A stretch of DNA of 16,976 nucleotides from Saccoglossus kowalevskii (GCF_000003605.2 NW_003120918.1:937082-954057), one strand, 5' to 3'. Positions 1-9,156 are shown, numbered from the stretch's first letter. A program made the numbers and translations. Notes: generated by a model not told the origin, from the sequence alone.

Positions 1-1
1 A

Positions 2-904
2 CTATTTCAACTATTGGGAGATGACTACTTACCAGATACAACAGCGAAAACAGTTATAGGTAAACTCAAAGCCCAATTTGCTAGACATGGGATACCAGAC
101 ACATGTATCTCAGATAACGGCCCACAGGAAGCGTCAGAAGCATTTAAGAAATTCAGCAAAAATTGGGGATTTGAACATATTACTTTTTCTCCACGATAAC
201 CCCAGAGCAACGGTAAAGTTGAGAATGCAGTGACAGCAAAGAACATCATGAGAAAAGCACGACAAGCTGGCTCAGACCCTTATTTAGCTATACTAGATTT
301 CAGAAACACTCCAACTCAAGGAATGAACAGCAGCCCAATGCAGAGACTCATGAATAGGAGAACAAAGACTACACTACCTACAACTGCAAAACTTCTCAAA
401 CCGTCAGTAGTGAGAAATGTAGGAAAGCTGATAAAGCAGATAAAGAAGAACAAAGCTAAGCAAGCATACTAATATAACAAAGGAGCCAAAGATCTACAAA
501 CACTTCAGCAAGGAGACACAGTAAGAATTATGCCTACTGCAATATCAGACATAGAGTGGAAAAAGGCTGAAGTCAGCAAACAAGTGAACATTAGGTAATA
601 TGAAGTTACAACAGAGGATGGACGAATTCTACGTAGAAACCGCAAACACCTGAGGAAAACCTATGAGAAATACACTCCAAATGAAACCACTGACATAGTT
701 GGAACTCCTGCAAATCCAGCAGCAAGAACAGAAACCAAGAAGCAGGAACACAAGATCATATCTCCAGATGTCTCCATGGCAGAGCAAGATGACAAAGCAT
801 ACAATAGTACACAAAACATAGTAGAAAATTCAGGTAGAATGACTAGATCAGGAAGAGTAATCAGAAAGCCGCAATATTTAACAGACTATGTACAGAACTG
901 TTAG
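2..904 (+). pseudogene. Ty3/Gypsy-type LTR retrotransposon pol, integrase C-terminal part
   Basis: This is the 3' end of a retrotransposon polyprotein; the 5' part lies outside the window. One frame runs from base 2 to a TAG at 902-904 and is broken only by three in-frame TAA codons (197-199, 470-472, 596-598), with no frameshift seen. The integrase catalytic core is visible: Asp in SDNGPQ (codon 113-115) and Glu in GKVENAV (codon 221-223), 35 residues apart, which fits the DD35E arrangement. It carries the typical FARHGIPD and WGFEH blocks. A basic C-terminal region follows, with a GDTVRIMP-like segment and a tail ending near the TAG. Integrase would insert the cDNA copy into the host genome. 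With its stops this copy is very probably dead. Recognition of the Gypsy class is firm; the exact family is not resolved. Confidence 0.93.
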
Positions 905-1057
905 TTTAGAACTATTAGTTAGAAATATGTTAGTTATAGACTGTTATATGGTGAACCGTTAGAATGCTTTCATGAGAGAACAATAGTTCATTAAACGAGA
1001 ACTTTTGAAATATGTTTTACGCGATAGAATCGTTGATTTAAATTTCATTCTTGTTTT

Positions 1058-1070
1058 AAAAGAGAAAGGA
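1058..1070 (+). other. polypurine tract of the Gypsy-type element
   Basis: A purine run (AAAAGAGAAAGGA) lies directly against the TGTAAC that opens the LTR. In LTR retrotransposons this site primes plus-strand DNA synthesis, and its position between the pol stop and the LTR is as expected. Confidence 0.75.
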
Positions 1071-1220
1071 TGTAACAAGATGTTATGTTGAACTATGACC
1101 CGCCCTCATGAATATTAAGTAGCTAAACTACTGCGCATGTTTTCGGTGGTGAGTCAGTGATGGATGCAGCATGTTCTGTATTTCTTTACCTACTATACAG
1201 AATAAACCCAGTGAGTTACA
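1071..1220 (+). repeat. 3' LTR of the Gypsy-type element
   Basis: The segment begins TGTAAC right after the polypurine tract and ends GTTACA, a perfect 6-bp terminal inverted repeat of TG...CA form. An AATAAA at 1201-1206 is the likely polyadenylation signal. The 150-bp length is short but within what is known for some invertebrate Gypsy elements. The 3' limit is less sure than the 5' one, because the 5' LTR is outside the window and the signal lies very close to the proposed end. An alternative end near 1266 (ATGAAACA) is possible. Confidence 0.65.
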
Positions 1221-1748
1221 CGTAAGGTCTTCAGTTATTCATTCATGCAAGCAGCATTATGAAACAATTAATAGTGCAACTATGAGCAATATAACTAATA
1301 CTGTACGTAATGGCGTTAATTTTATCGATTAACACTGAATCTAATCGTGCATGTGCTCATCTTGCATTGATAAACAAACAAATAAACAAACTCTACCTAA
1401 AAATGATAGAAAGTACATATACGAGTTTTGATCTTTTAAGATGTTTACATTACGATTTTGTCTTGGAGCGAGGTCAATTGTTAATTGTACATCTAGGTAT
1501 TAGAGTGTGGAATAGTCTGATAGGTATTCTTTTATTTGGAATATTAAGCAAAAGCAGTATTTGTAGTTCCATAACCGACACATGGTACATCGCTTTGCAA
1601 TGGATATTAAACAAGAATAATGGTTAGTATAATTGGTGATCCGTGATGGCTAAAAATGAAATGTTGCGTGAATGATAAATTATGATTGTAAACGATTGGT
1701 ACATGCCACGTTTTTATTAAGTTATTAAGTTACTAAACTGCTTGAAAC
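1221..1748. other. spacer without a recognisable gene
   Basis: AT-rich sequence. An open frame on the plus strand (1310-1627, 105 codons) matches nothing I recognise and has no promoter or family motif, so I do not call it a gene. A short AAAC/AAAT-rich stretch lies near 1375-1400. Confidence 0.6.
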
Positions 1749-1841
1749 CACTCAATTTTTATTCCACATTTTAACTGCTTGTTAATCCTCCACCAGAGGA
1801 TTTATTTCGAATGACCTGTTTTTTTAGGATTAAATGGCGGC
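1749..1841 (+). repeat. left terminal inverted repeat
   Basis: Pairs with 2556-2650. It includes an internal palindrome at 1784-1802 (7-bp stem, 5-nt loop), retained with one mismatch in the right arm. Confidence 0.85.
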
Positions 1842-2555
1842 TGTCCTAGTTCCTCGATTCACTAGATAATGTTTATGTGCGAGCGAGATTGTTGATACGA
1901 GTAACAGAAAAAAATGCACGCATATAAGCAAAACAACCTCGAGTATTGCGGAGATTATAGTGTCACAAAACAAAAGACAGTGCCAAGGCCATATTATTCC
2001 CGTTTCGTCCAGATTGCAAATGCAACACATCGTAGTAAAAACAATTTCAATAATTGTTATTCTTTGGATAACTACAATTATTAACACCTGTATATGTTTC
2101 ATATCAATGTAAAAAATAATAATACTAACAAGTCACTGAAATCTACATCGTGTCGCCGTCACTGATTCGTTTAGAATGTATGCCACAATGACTGTTTTTG
2201 CCCGCAACATGAACGATAACTGATCCAACATCAATATAGCACGATGTTCGTAGCCACATATCTACTGTGCATTCGGAGGGAGAACACTCGTTCCCATTGT
2301 TGTGTTGAAAGTGGCCATGGTTTCACGTCACCCAGTGCATGGAAATGACCGCTTTATAGTCATTTATCCAAATTATTATGGCCAATTGTTGACATACTGA
2401 AAGGTAAATTTTCTCAATTAGTAGGGCACACATTGCAGAAATATGTAGTTTATGAAGGCATATACATAGAACAACATTCATACATGAGATAGCACAGTGT
2501 CTTACTCACCGCACAGTTTAATATAATATAAAAGCCTGATAACTATATATTTTAA

Positions 2556-2650
2556 GCCGCCATTTAATCCGAAAAAAAAACAGGTCATTCGCAATAAATC
2601 CTCTGGTGGAGGATCAACAAGCAGTTAAAATGTGGAATAAAAATTGAGTG
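2556..2650 (-). repeat. right terminal inverted repeat
   Basis: Reverse complement of 1749-1841 with a slightly longer A/T run and a few substitutions. Confidence 0.85.
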
Positions 2651-3365
2651 ACCATTAGAATGGTTGTGAGATTGTCGCAGATGTTGAAATCTAAAAAAAA
2701 AAAAAAACAGCATAAAGAAAAAATCGAGAAAATTAGGGAGGAATAATATATTTATATGAAAACTAATTGAAATTGATTATATACATGACTAAAACATACA
2801 ATTTGACTGTTAATGTATTAATATGTCGGTATATTCAGACTATTGTACATAGCACATGTAAGGAAAATACAAAATACAACGAGATGAAATTGGGAAAGTC
2901 ACTCTTAAAATATAATCTAAGATTACTAGTATATCTGTCACAACATCTATAATATTCGATTTACACCGACTGGGATCACCGTTACCATGACAATGATAGT
3001 ATATGTTGTTGCATTGGATTGTTCCACTGGTCTAATGATTGGTGGATTCCAAATCCTGTTGTTGAACATAATTTGGCCAAGTACATATAAATATATCTCA
3101 CGCATGCGTGGCGTAAAGATCGCCGCATTCTAACATTTGCCTACGAAATGGATGTAAAGATAAATAAACAAATAAATGTTGTCGTGTATAATATTTTTTT
3201 TCAATAATCTATTTATTCAATTCTATTTATATATTCCATATCATAACTATGTTTATTATTTGAAAATTATACATGTAGTATACCTAAACCTAAGATGTCA
3301 AATATCTATTTATTTCATGTGTCTTTTTCCCAACCAACTTCTTATTTCCAACCCTCTACCTTGTG
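2651..3365. other. AT-rich spacer
   Basis: No supported gene. It holds a 15-base A run (2693-2707), a TATAAATA at 3086-3093 followed by a perfect 12-bp palindrome CACGCATGCGTG at 3099-3110, and an ATAAACAAATAA-type stretch near 3160-3178. Open frames at 2767-2952 and 3176-3391 have AT-driven composition and no family features. Confidence 0.55.
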
Positions 3366-3898
3366 AAGTTTATACCTACTTCAAAGCGTAAAATTGTCTC
3401 TACTAAATAACAGATTTGTGTCAAGTTCACATACAATATTGTTATATATTGTTATATATTGCTATATCTAGTACTAATATAAGTGAATTATAACAATTCG
3501 TCTGTTCGAATCCTAAAAAAACAAAACAAAACAATGAAGAATAAGTTAAATCGAATATTGCAAACATTTGTGACGATTTAAATATATTTACACGGTGACG
3601 CTTCACAGCTGGCCTATGGTTTGGTGATTATTATCAACTATGTACAGATCAATGTCAATGTAAGTTGACTATTATATAATGTGGTTTGTATTGACATTAT
3701 TATGACCTTTGAACTCTTTACTATTGACCTTTTGCTCCAACAATTCTCTAATGTTTACATTTAAATATAACCTGAAAACTCCTGTGAGAAGGCATACATG
3801 TTTTGCAAATGCTACGACTCTCATAACTAAGTACCCACATTATTATCATCCCCTCAGATAATGCCATCAAAATGTATGAATCGATCTTCCCAAAAACA

Positions 3899-3904
3899 TT
3901 TATT
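3899..3904 (-). terminator. polyadenylation signal for the intact sulfotransferase
   Basis: TTTATT on the plus strand reads AATAAA on the minus strand, about 190 bases after the stop. At the aligned place in copy B (8056-8061) the plus strand reads TTTACC, so the hexamer is lost there. Confidence 0.5.
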
Positions 3905-4091
3905 AAACTTATAACATATATTTACATATAAACTTAACATACAAACACTATCATTGATAATATTCAAAGGTTCCATCCTTAATCCCATACTATATACAAT
4001 GCACCTTATTTACAAATACTATCACAAATTAACTATAGAAAATACCTTAATAGTTATAAACTAATACATAATGGTAAAGAAACCGGTCTCA

Positions 4092-5003
4092 TCAATTTTT
4101 TATCACCAGTCCATGCTTTTCAGCTTCCGTAGTAATATACTTATCAAAATACTCATTCTGAGCTACTGTGAAGTGATTTTTCCAGTTGCCGACAGCACCC
4201 TTCCATAAATATTGACTATCACCACGCCAGGAGTCTTGGAGTGGTGTCATACGAATGTCGTCTGCCGCTGACTTCATCGATTCGATGCTAGATCGGGTCA
4301 CCACACGTTCAATGGTTTCGACATCTACAGGTCGCCCTAGGAACTCTGCAACTTTGGTTAATATAGCTGCCATGTCCGCCTTCATATCTTCGAAAGATAT
4401 ATGCAAAACGTTATCCTTCTCACTAAATCTTCTCCATGACAACACATGATTCAGCCAGGGACCGAAATTTACTTTCCCCTGGACAAACTTACTCACCATA
4501 TTCTCCCAACTCTGGGTGAAATCTACACTCTCGGATAAAGAAATTGATTTCGCGATTTTGTACAAAGAACAACAAACGTCTTTGGGGTGTCTCCATATGT
4601 AGATAATTTTGCAATTTCGTTTACCATTTAACCATTTTGAATGGAACAAACGAGGCGGCATGTGGCATAAAAGCAGCCTGGGCGATTCCATCTTGTTAAT
4701 ATCACACTTGGTGGATCGAACATGATCACCGTACAGGCCTGGTGGAAGGTCCATTTTTTCATAAAGAGCACAGGGCCTGACACGCCGTCCTGTACTTGGT
4801 AACTTCCAATTCAAATCACTGTACATTTCGGAAAGAGCCAATATCATCCACCCAGTGCCTGATCTAGGAAAAGTCACAACAACCACGTCATCATCTCTGA
4901 TATCCCAGTCATCAATACGGTGACTTTCGACTGCATCCCTGTTATGTAGAGAGTCATGAAAGTAACACTCCTTGTGAAGGAATAAATGTGAATCGCTACT
5001 CAT
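4092..5003 (-). CDS. cytosolic-type sulfotransferase (Sulfotransfer_1 family)
   Basis: A 303-residue single-exon protein, close to the usual ~290-300 residues of cytosolic SULT enzymes, which transfer sulfate from PAPS to a hydroxyl or amino group of a small acceptor. It has no signal peptide or membrane segment. Motifs in order: the 5'-phosphosulfate loop TFPRSGTGW (44-52, with Arg47 where Lys is usual); the catalytic His114 in LLLCHMPP; the 3'-phosphate site around Arg138 and Ser146 in KIIYIWRHPKDV; the GPWLNHVLSW segment (181-190); WKGAVGNW (267-274), where the family normally has RKGxxGDW; and a KxxxTVxxxE dimer motif (Lys275, Thr279-Val280, Glu284). The ATG at 5003 lies ~80 bases below a TATA box and matches the start of copy B. 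The substrate cannot be told from sequence. The Arg-to-Trp change at 267 is unusual but occurs in both copies, so it predates the duplication. Probably functional. Confidence 0.93.
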   Translation of the reverse strand: MSSDSHLFLHKECYFHDSLHNRDAVESHRIDDWDIRDDDVVVVTFPRSGTGWMILALSEMYSDLNWKLPSTGRRVRPCALYEKMDLPPGLYGDHVRSTKCDINKMESPRLLLCHMPPRLFHSKWLNGKRNCKIIYIWRHPKDVCCSLYKIAKSISLSESVDFTQSWENMVSKFVQGKVNFGPWLNHVLSWRRFSEKDNVLHISFEDMKADMAAILTKVAEFLGRPVDVETIERVVTRSSIESMKSAADDIRMTPLQDSWRGDSQYLWKGAVGNWKNHFTVAQNEYFDKYITTEAEKHGLVIKN

Positions 5004-5080
5004 GATTCAGTACTGGTGTTTTGATGTGAGAGATCCAACTGTCTCATTTAGAGAGTAGCCTGTATTAATATATGCAAAGT

Positions 5081-5089
5081 CTATTTATA
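5081..5089 (-). promoter_or_regulatory. TATA box of the intact sulfotransferase
   Basis: The minus strand reads TATAAATAG, 78 bases upstream of the ATG. The same word in the same setting occurs ahead of copy B (9126-9134) although the leader between has diverged. The transcription start would fall near 5050-5058, giving a leader of about 50 bases. Confidence 0.7.
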
Positions 5090-5104
5090 GAACCAAAACA
5101 TAAT

Positions 5105-5514
5105 CACAGAAATAAACTGAACACTACTGACACACAAAAGGTGCATGATAACCCAATTATTTATTAGAACATGGAATATATTAAACTACACAGTACATGA
5201 TTACAATGCAAAACGTATTAGTCTAGAATTATGTTTGACATCTCAGGATGTACTCGAAATAAAAATCTATTGTAATGCCCTTTCAAGTTTACATTCTATT
5301 TGTTCATTTTATGAACATGTTATGTTTACAGGGTTCGGTGAACGGATATTTATAATAGTGGGAATGTAAGTTGGATTGTTGGGCGCTGATGCTTGAATAT
5401 ATGTATGAACATATATAATGGTGGTTAGGAAAACATATAGCTGATATCAATCGAAAATTAGGGTTGCAATTTTAGGATATATATGTAAGACAGAGATAGT
5501 ATTACAATACATAC
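5105..5514. other. AT-rich spacer
   Basis: No recognisable gene. The open frame 5145-5369 (plus) has no family match that I can see. A TCGAAAATTA at 5451 resembles words in the tandem repeat that follows. Confidence 0.55.
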
Positions 5515-5815
5515 ATTTGAATCTTTTATTCTCGAGTGATAACAAAAATCAGTTAATCACTGTTTAAATACAAGAATAGGTCAAATATAGGTAAGTATAA
5601 ATCACAGTCGAATATAGGAGATACAGAATAACAATACATAAACGAATTATAGTGTAACAGTACAGGAAAGTATAAAATATATTCGAATATATGTGATGAA
5701 ATTAATGAGAGTTGACATTGTAACGGACTATAAAGTAAAGGTAAGTATAAAACAACATCGAATACTGTACAAATTATAGTCGAATATATGAACAATTCAA
5801 CAATTCTAGTAAAAT
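5515..5815. repeat. diverged 75-bp tandem repeat
   Basis: The word GGWAAGTATAAA begins at 5590, 5665 and 5740, exactly 75 bases apart. Each is followed about 18 bases later by TCGAATA. The rest of the unit is much more diverged, and a weak fourth unit may precede at about 5515. The region is very AT-rich; the minus-strand open frame 5553-5795 across it is a by-product of the repeat. Confidence 0.65.
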
Positions 5816-6031
5816 AATCTCGAAAATAAGTGTAATTTTATTATAGAAATAGTTCAATTTAATATATACATAAAAAAGTCTGGATGTACGAGGTATCACC
5901 TACTGCATCGTTGATGAACCACTGTTGGATGAAGGCTACCATAATAACAGTCAGCTTGTGGTACTAGTAGTTGTATTCAACCCGTGCTCTTGATTTCAGT
6001 CGTGCTTTGAAGCAATGTATGACATCAGTAC

Positions 6032-6040
6032 CAGGTAAGT
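6032..6040 (+). other. isolated strong splice-donor-like site
   Basis: The plus strand reads CAGGTAAGT, a perfect match to the 5' splice-site consensus. A weak acceptor-like CTCTTGATTTCAG lies about 35 bases upstream. No coding exon could be tied to it, so it may be chance. Confidence 0.2.
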
Positions 6041-6089
6041 TCTTCATTTTCTTTATCCGGGTAATGTGTATTAAAACAATGGAGTCGTC

Positions 6090-6240
6090 ATCTGCGCATG
6101 CGTCAGATGGACATAGCGTGTAGTTGTTTACAAACAAGCGACTACCCACCCAAGAGCCTTTGCGTTTTTAGCGTGTGTTGTTATCGTCGCTTGAGACTCA
6201 ATTCCCGCGCGTGCGCAGGTGACGACCCTCCCGCTTTAAA
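6090..6240. promoter_or_regulatory. small CpG-rich block with NRF-1-like sites
   Basis: In an otherwise AT-rich region this block holds TGCGCATGCGTC (6092-6103) and, on the minus strand, TGCGCACGCGC (6207-6217). The second matches the palindromic NRF-1 consensus fully and the first nearly. Such blocks often mark unmethylated promoters. A minus-strand 61-codon frame (5964-6149) starts inside it but is not recognisable. Confidence 0.35.
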
Positions 6241-6570
6241 GCTTTTACCGATGTAATGATGAACACCATCAATTTGTGAAGCACTGGTGGTTTCCTTCTA
6301 AATGGTCCAAATAAGTAAGGAGACAATGGATTAGATCCAATGTCTAACAACGTCCAATGTCTATAGTGTTTTAATTTCTTACAATGTCTTTTATACTTGT
6401 AGGGATAGCACTCTGAACAATATCCAGAGCGATACCTAGTAGGCGTGCTCAGTTTATACTAATGCGTGGATGTAATGATTGAATTGACAACCATTCTTCA
6501 TCGGTCAATAAATCGCCTATACTAGTCACACCGGATTTAATAAAATGAGTAAGTTTGAGAGGTGTATGTC
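6241..6570. other. spacer without a recognisable gene
   Basis: No coding frame or RNA gene seen. A CAATG-type word recurs three times between 6330 and 6390, which may be chance. Confidence 0.5.
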
Positions 6571-7489
6571 TTAAGGTAGAGATGCAGATTCGTGGGCACT
6601 TGGGAGTGAAATTTTTTTTTTTGCTTTTTATTATCCAAAACGTCTTGGCTATAGACTGTTAAAATTTTGTAGAATTGTGAATAGTGGAACATACTCAAAA
6701 ATCGATTTTAAAATATAGATAACAAGTGCAAAGTTATCTCTTTTGAATGCTTAGCAAGATTTAGCAATTCTGTACATAAATAAAAAAAACATGGTGGAAA
6801 AAAAGTAATGACGAGATCTCCATGTTATGCACTGTATTTAACTTTTTACAAAACGATAATACATTTAAATTTGAATTTTTAACAGCCATTTTAATTGTGA
6901 GCATTAGCAAACTTTTTACTGAGTGAATTGTTATGCAAATTAGCAATTATCTCAGCTTCCTTTTAGTGCACATTCCAGAACTTAAAAAAATAGCTCCCAG
7001 ACGCTTAGACCTTTTGTTTTGAAATTTTCACAAATGATTGACAATGTGTTTATCTTCAAAACGCCGTCGGGGCATTGTTTTTGGTTGAATGGTGTTACAG
7101 CAATCGTAGAGACAACTAGCCTGGGTGTTAATTTATGCATAAACTTGAAGTAGTGAAATTTGAGCTGCTGCTCTACAAAATTGACAACTGGTAGACAAGT
7201 TTTCAAGACGGCGCTTTCTCCATAGTAAACAGATGTACCCATAAACCAATTTTGACAGGAAACAGAAGCATGGTTTAGAAGCTAATTTTTTAAAATCACT
7301 TTTCACCAAAAAGCACATTTTTGTGCATATTTCAAACTACAGTGTCCATAAAAATAAGATACTAAAAAAACTTTAAAATTCATACAATAAGCTTTCCGAA
7401 AATACATAGTTTTGAGGACAAGGGAGGTCATCTTGTTTCCTAATTAACTAATTAAAATACCTGTCAGGTAAACTGCATCTCTACCTTAA
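6571..7489. mobile_element. TTAA-flanked non-autonomous DNA element
   Basis: The body 6575-7485 (911 bp) has 13-bp perfect inverted ends, GGTAGAGATGCAG and CTGCATCTCTACC. TTAA follows outside each end (6571-6574, 7486-7489), as expected for target-site duplication by TTAA-specific transposases such as piggyBac or Kolobok. Because TTAA is palindromic, a TA duplication with one more base in the inverted repeat is equally consistent. The interior contains no recognised transposase; minus-strand frames at 6982-7242 and 7133-7318 overlap each other and show no known motif. The element sits just outside the start of duplication block B. Confidence 0.7.
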
Positions 7490-8255
7490 AGGATGTACAA
7501 TTTCACAAGTTTAAACCTACGTAACTTAGATTGATCCACTTCAATGCGTAAAATTTCCTCTACTAAATAACAGATTTGTGTCAAGTCCACATACAAGATT
7601 GTTAATGAGTACCACTATATATTGCTATACCTAGTACTAATATAAGTGAATTATAACAATTCTAAAAAATCCTAAAACAATGAAGAATAACTTAAATCGA
7701 ATATTGCAAACATTTGTGACGATTTAAATATATTTACACGGTGAATCTTCACGGGTGGCCCATGGTTTGGTGATTATTATCAACTACGTACAGATCAATG
7801 TCAATGTCAGTTGATTATTATATAATGTGGTTAGTTCGCAGCTTGTATTAGAATTATTATGTCCTTCGACCTTGTAACTATTGACCTCTTACTCCAACAA
7901 TTCTCTACTGTTTACTTTTGAGTATTACCTAAGAACAAGTCTTCGACTTTAGGGAATACATATTTGTTGTAACATGCAGTGACCCTCTAAACGATTTGTT
8001 TTCATCGCCACCGATAATCACATTATAATCTGTGAATCCACACCACAAAAAAACATTTACCCAACTTATAAGATATATCTACATATAAACTTAAATACAA
8101 TCACTATCATTAATAATATTTCACAAATATTAACTAGGTCGCACCGTAATAACATATTAAATACAATGCACCTTGACATTCTTAAAAATATCATCACACA
8201 TTAACTATGCAAATAACTAATCGTTATACCAATCCATTATAATAAACAAACTGTC

Positions 8256-9030
8256 TCATAAATTTGTTATCACCAATCCATGCTTTTCAGCTTCCATAGT
8301 AATATACTTATCAAAATATTTATTCTGAGCTATTGTGAAGTGATTCTTCCAGTTGCCGACATCACCTTTCCATAAATATTGACTCACACTACGCCAGGAG
8401 TCTTGGAGTGGTGTCATACGCATGTCATCTCCCACTGACTTCATCGATTCGAAGCTAGATCGGGTCACCACACGTTCAATGGTTTCGACATCTACAGGTC
8501 GCCCTAGGAACTCTGCAACTTTGGTTAATATAGCTGCCATGTCCGCCTTCATATCTTCGAAAGATGTATGCAAAACGTTATCCTTCTCACTAAATCTTCT
8601 CCATGACAACACATGATTCAGCCAGGGACCGCAATATGTTTTCCCGTGGACTCACAAACTTTTCCAAACTTCGAGTTGGGATCATGTATGCAAATAATGA
8701 TTTCGAGACTTGATATAAAGGACAGCAAACGTCTTTTGGATGTCTTGATATGTAGATAATTTTGCAATTTTTTCTACCATTTAACCATAAAATCAGCCTT
8801 GGTGATCGGACATGATCACGGTACAGGCCTGGTGGAAGGTTCATTTTTTACATTTCGGAAAGAGCTAACATCATCCAACCAGTGCCTGATCTAGGAAAGG
8901 TGACGACAACAACGTCATCATCTCTGATATCCCTGTCATCAATACGGTGATTTTCGACTGCATCCCTGTCATGTAGAGACTCATTAAAGTAATACTCCTT
9001 GTGAAGGAATAAATGTGAATCGCTACTCAT
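8256..9030 (-). pseudogene. sulfotransferase copy B, inactivated
   Basis: The protein matches the intact copy at 4092-5003 from its MSSDSHLF start to its C-terminus, but it is broken. A 63-bp deletion (copy A bases 4760-4822) keeps the frame yet creates a TAA at its joint (8848-8850), after only 60 codons. A 33-bp deletion flanked by CAT repeats and a nearby loss of 29+1 bases remove the whole block with the catalytic His, so LLLCHMPP is gone. The 3'-phosphate Ser is replaced by Pro in RHPKDVCCP. A length change between about 8640 and 8700 shifts the frame; the last 118 codons are again open (8612-8256), but their dimer motif now reads TI and Lys in place of TV and Glu. The polyadenylation hexamer is also lost. 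Enzyme activity is not expected. Confidence 0.92.
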
Positions 9031-9125
9031 GATTCTGTACTGGTGTTTTGGTGTGAGAGATCCGGCTGTGTATGTGGTAACACGATTCTCATTTACAGAG
9101 TGCCCTGCATAAATATATACAAAGT

Positions 9126-9134
9126 CTATTTATA
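9126..9134 (-). promoter_or_regulatory. TATA box retained before the sulfotransferase pseudogene
   Basis: TATAAATAG on the minus strand, 96 bases above the pseudogene ATG, aligned with the copy A TATA box. The leader here carries an extra stretch near 9070-9090. Confidence 0.6.
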
Positions 9135-9156
9135 GAACTTAACATAATATTATTCA

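Larger units (their letters stand above)
1749..2650. mobile_element. non-autonomous DNA element with ~93-bp terminal inverted repeats
   Basis: The sequence 1749-1841 reappears as its reverse complement at 2556-2650, with only a few mismatches and a length change in a T run. Both arms start CACTCAATTTTTATTCCAC when read inward and end at ATGGCGGC. Each arm also contains a small hairpin: at 1784-1802, AATCCTC and GAGGATT flank a CACCA loop. The ~0.7-kb interior has no convincing coding frame (the longest, 1830-2102 minus, overlaps an arm and looks random). This fits a MITE or foldback-like element mobilised in trans. No clean target-site duplication is visible, so the superfamily is not assigned. 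Confidence 0.8.
3366..5104. repeat. duplication block A (sulfotransferase unit)
   Basis: This block aligns colinearly with 7508-9149. The shared sequence covers the 3' flank, the whole coding region, the 5' leader and the TATA box. Block B has about 20 extra bases near 7521-7540 and several other indels. Because both flanks are shared, the copies arose by DNA duplication, not by two separate retrocopy events. Confidence 0.85.
7508..9149. repeat. duplication block B (sulfotransferase unit)
   Basis: Colinear with 3366-5104. Compared with A it has an insertion near 7521-7540, scattered small indels in the 3' flank, and several deletions within the gene. It ends close to the LINE fragment that begins at about 9157. 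Confidence 0.85.

Noticed and set aside
1310-1627. 105-codon plus-strand open frame
   Set aside because: No recognisable motif, no promoter or codon signal, and located in AT-rich spacer after an LTR.
3496-3515. B-box-like GTTCGAATCC suggesting a tRNA or tRNA-derived SINE
   Set aside because: No A box or cloverleaf upstream, and the word is missing from the aligned position in duplication block B.
4255-4449. Plus-strand 64-codon frame, also present at 8422-8616
   Set aside because: It is the antisense shadow of the sulfotransferase; conservation between the copies is explained by the minus-strand gene and the conversion-like tract.
5964-6149. Minus-strand 61-codon frame starting in the CpG-rich block
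   Set aside because: Not recognisable as any family and overlapping a plus-strand donor-like site; too little to call a gene.
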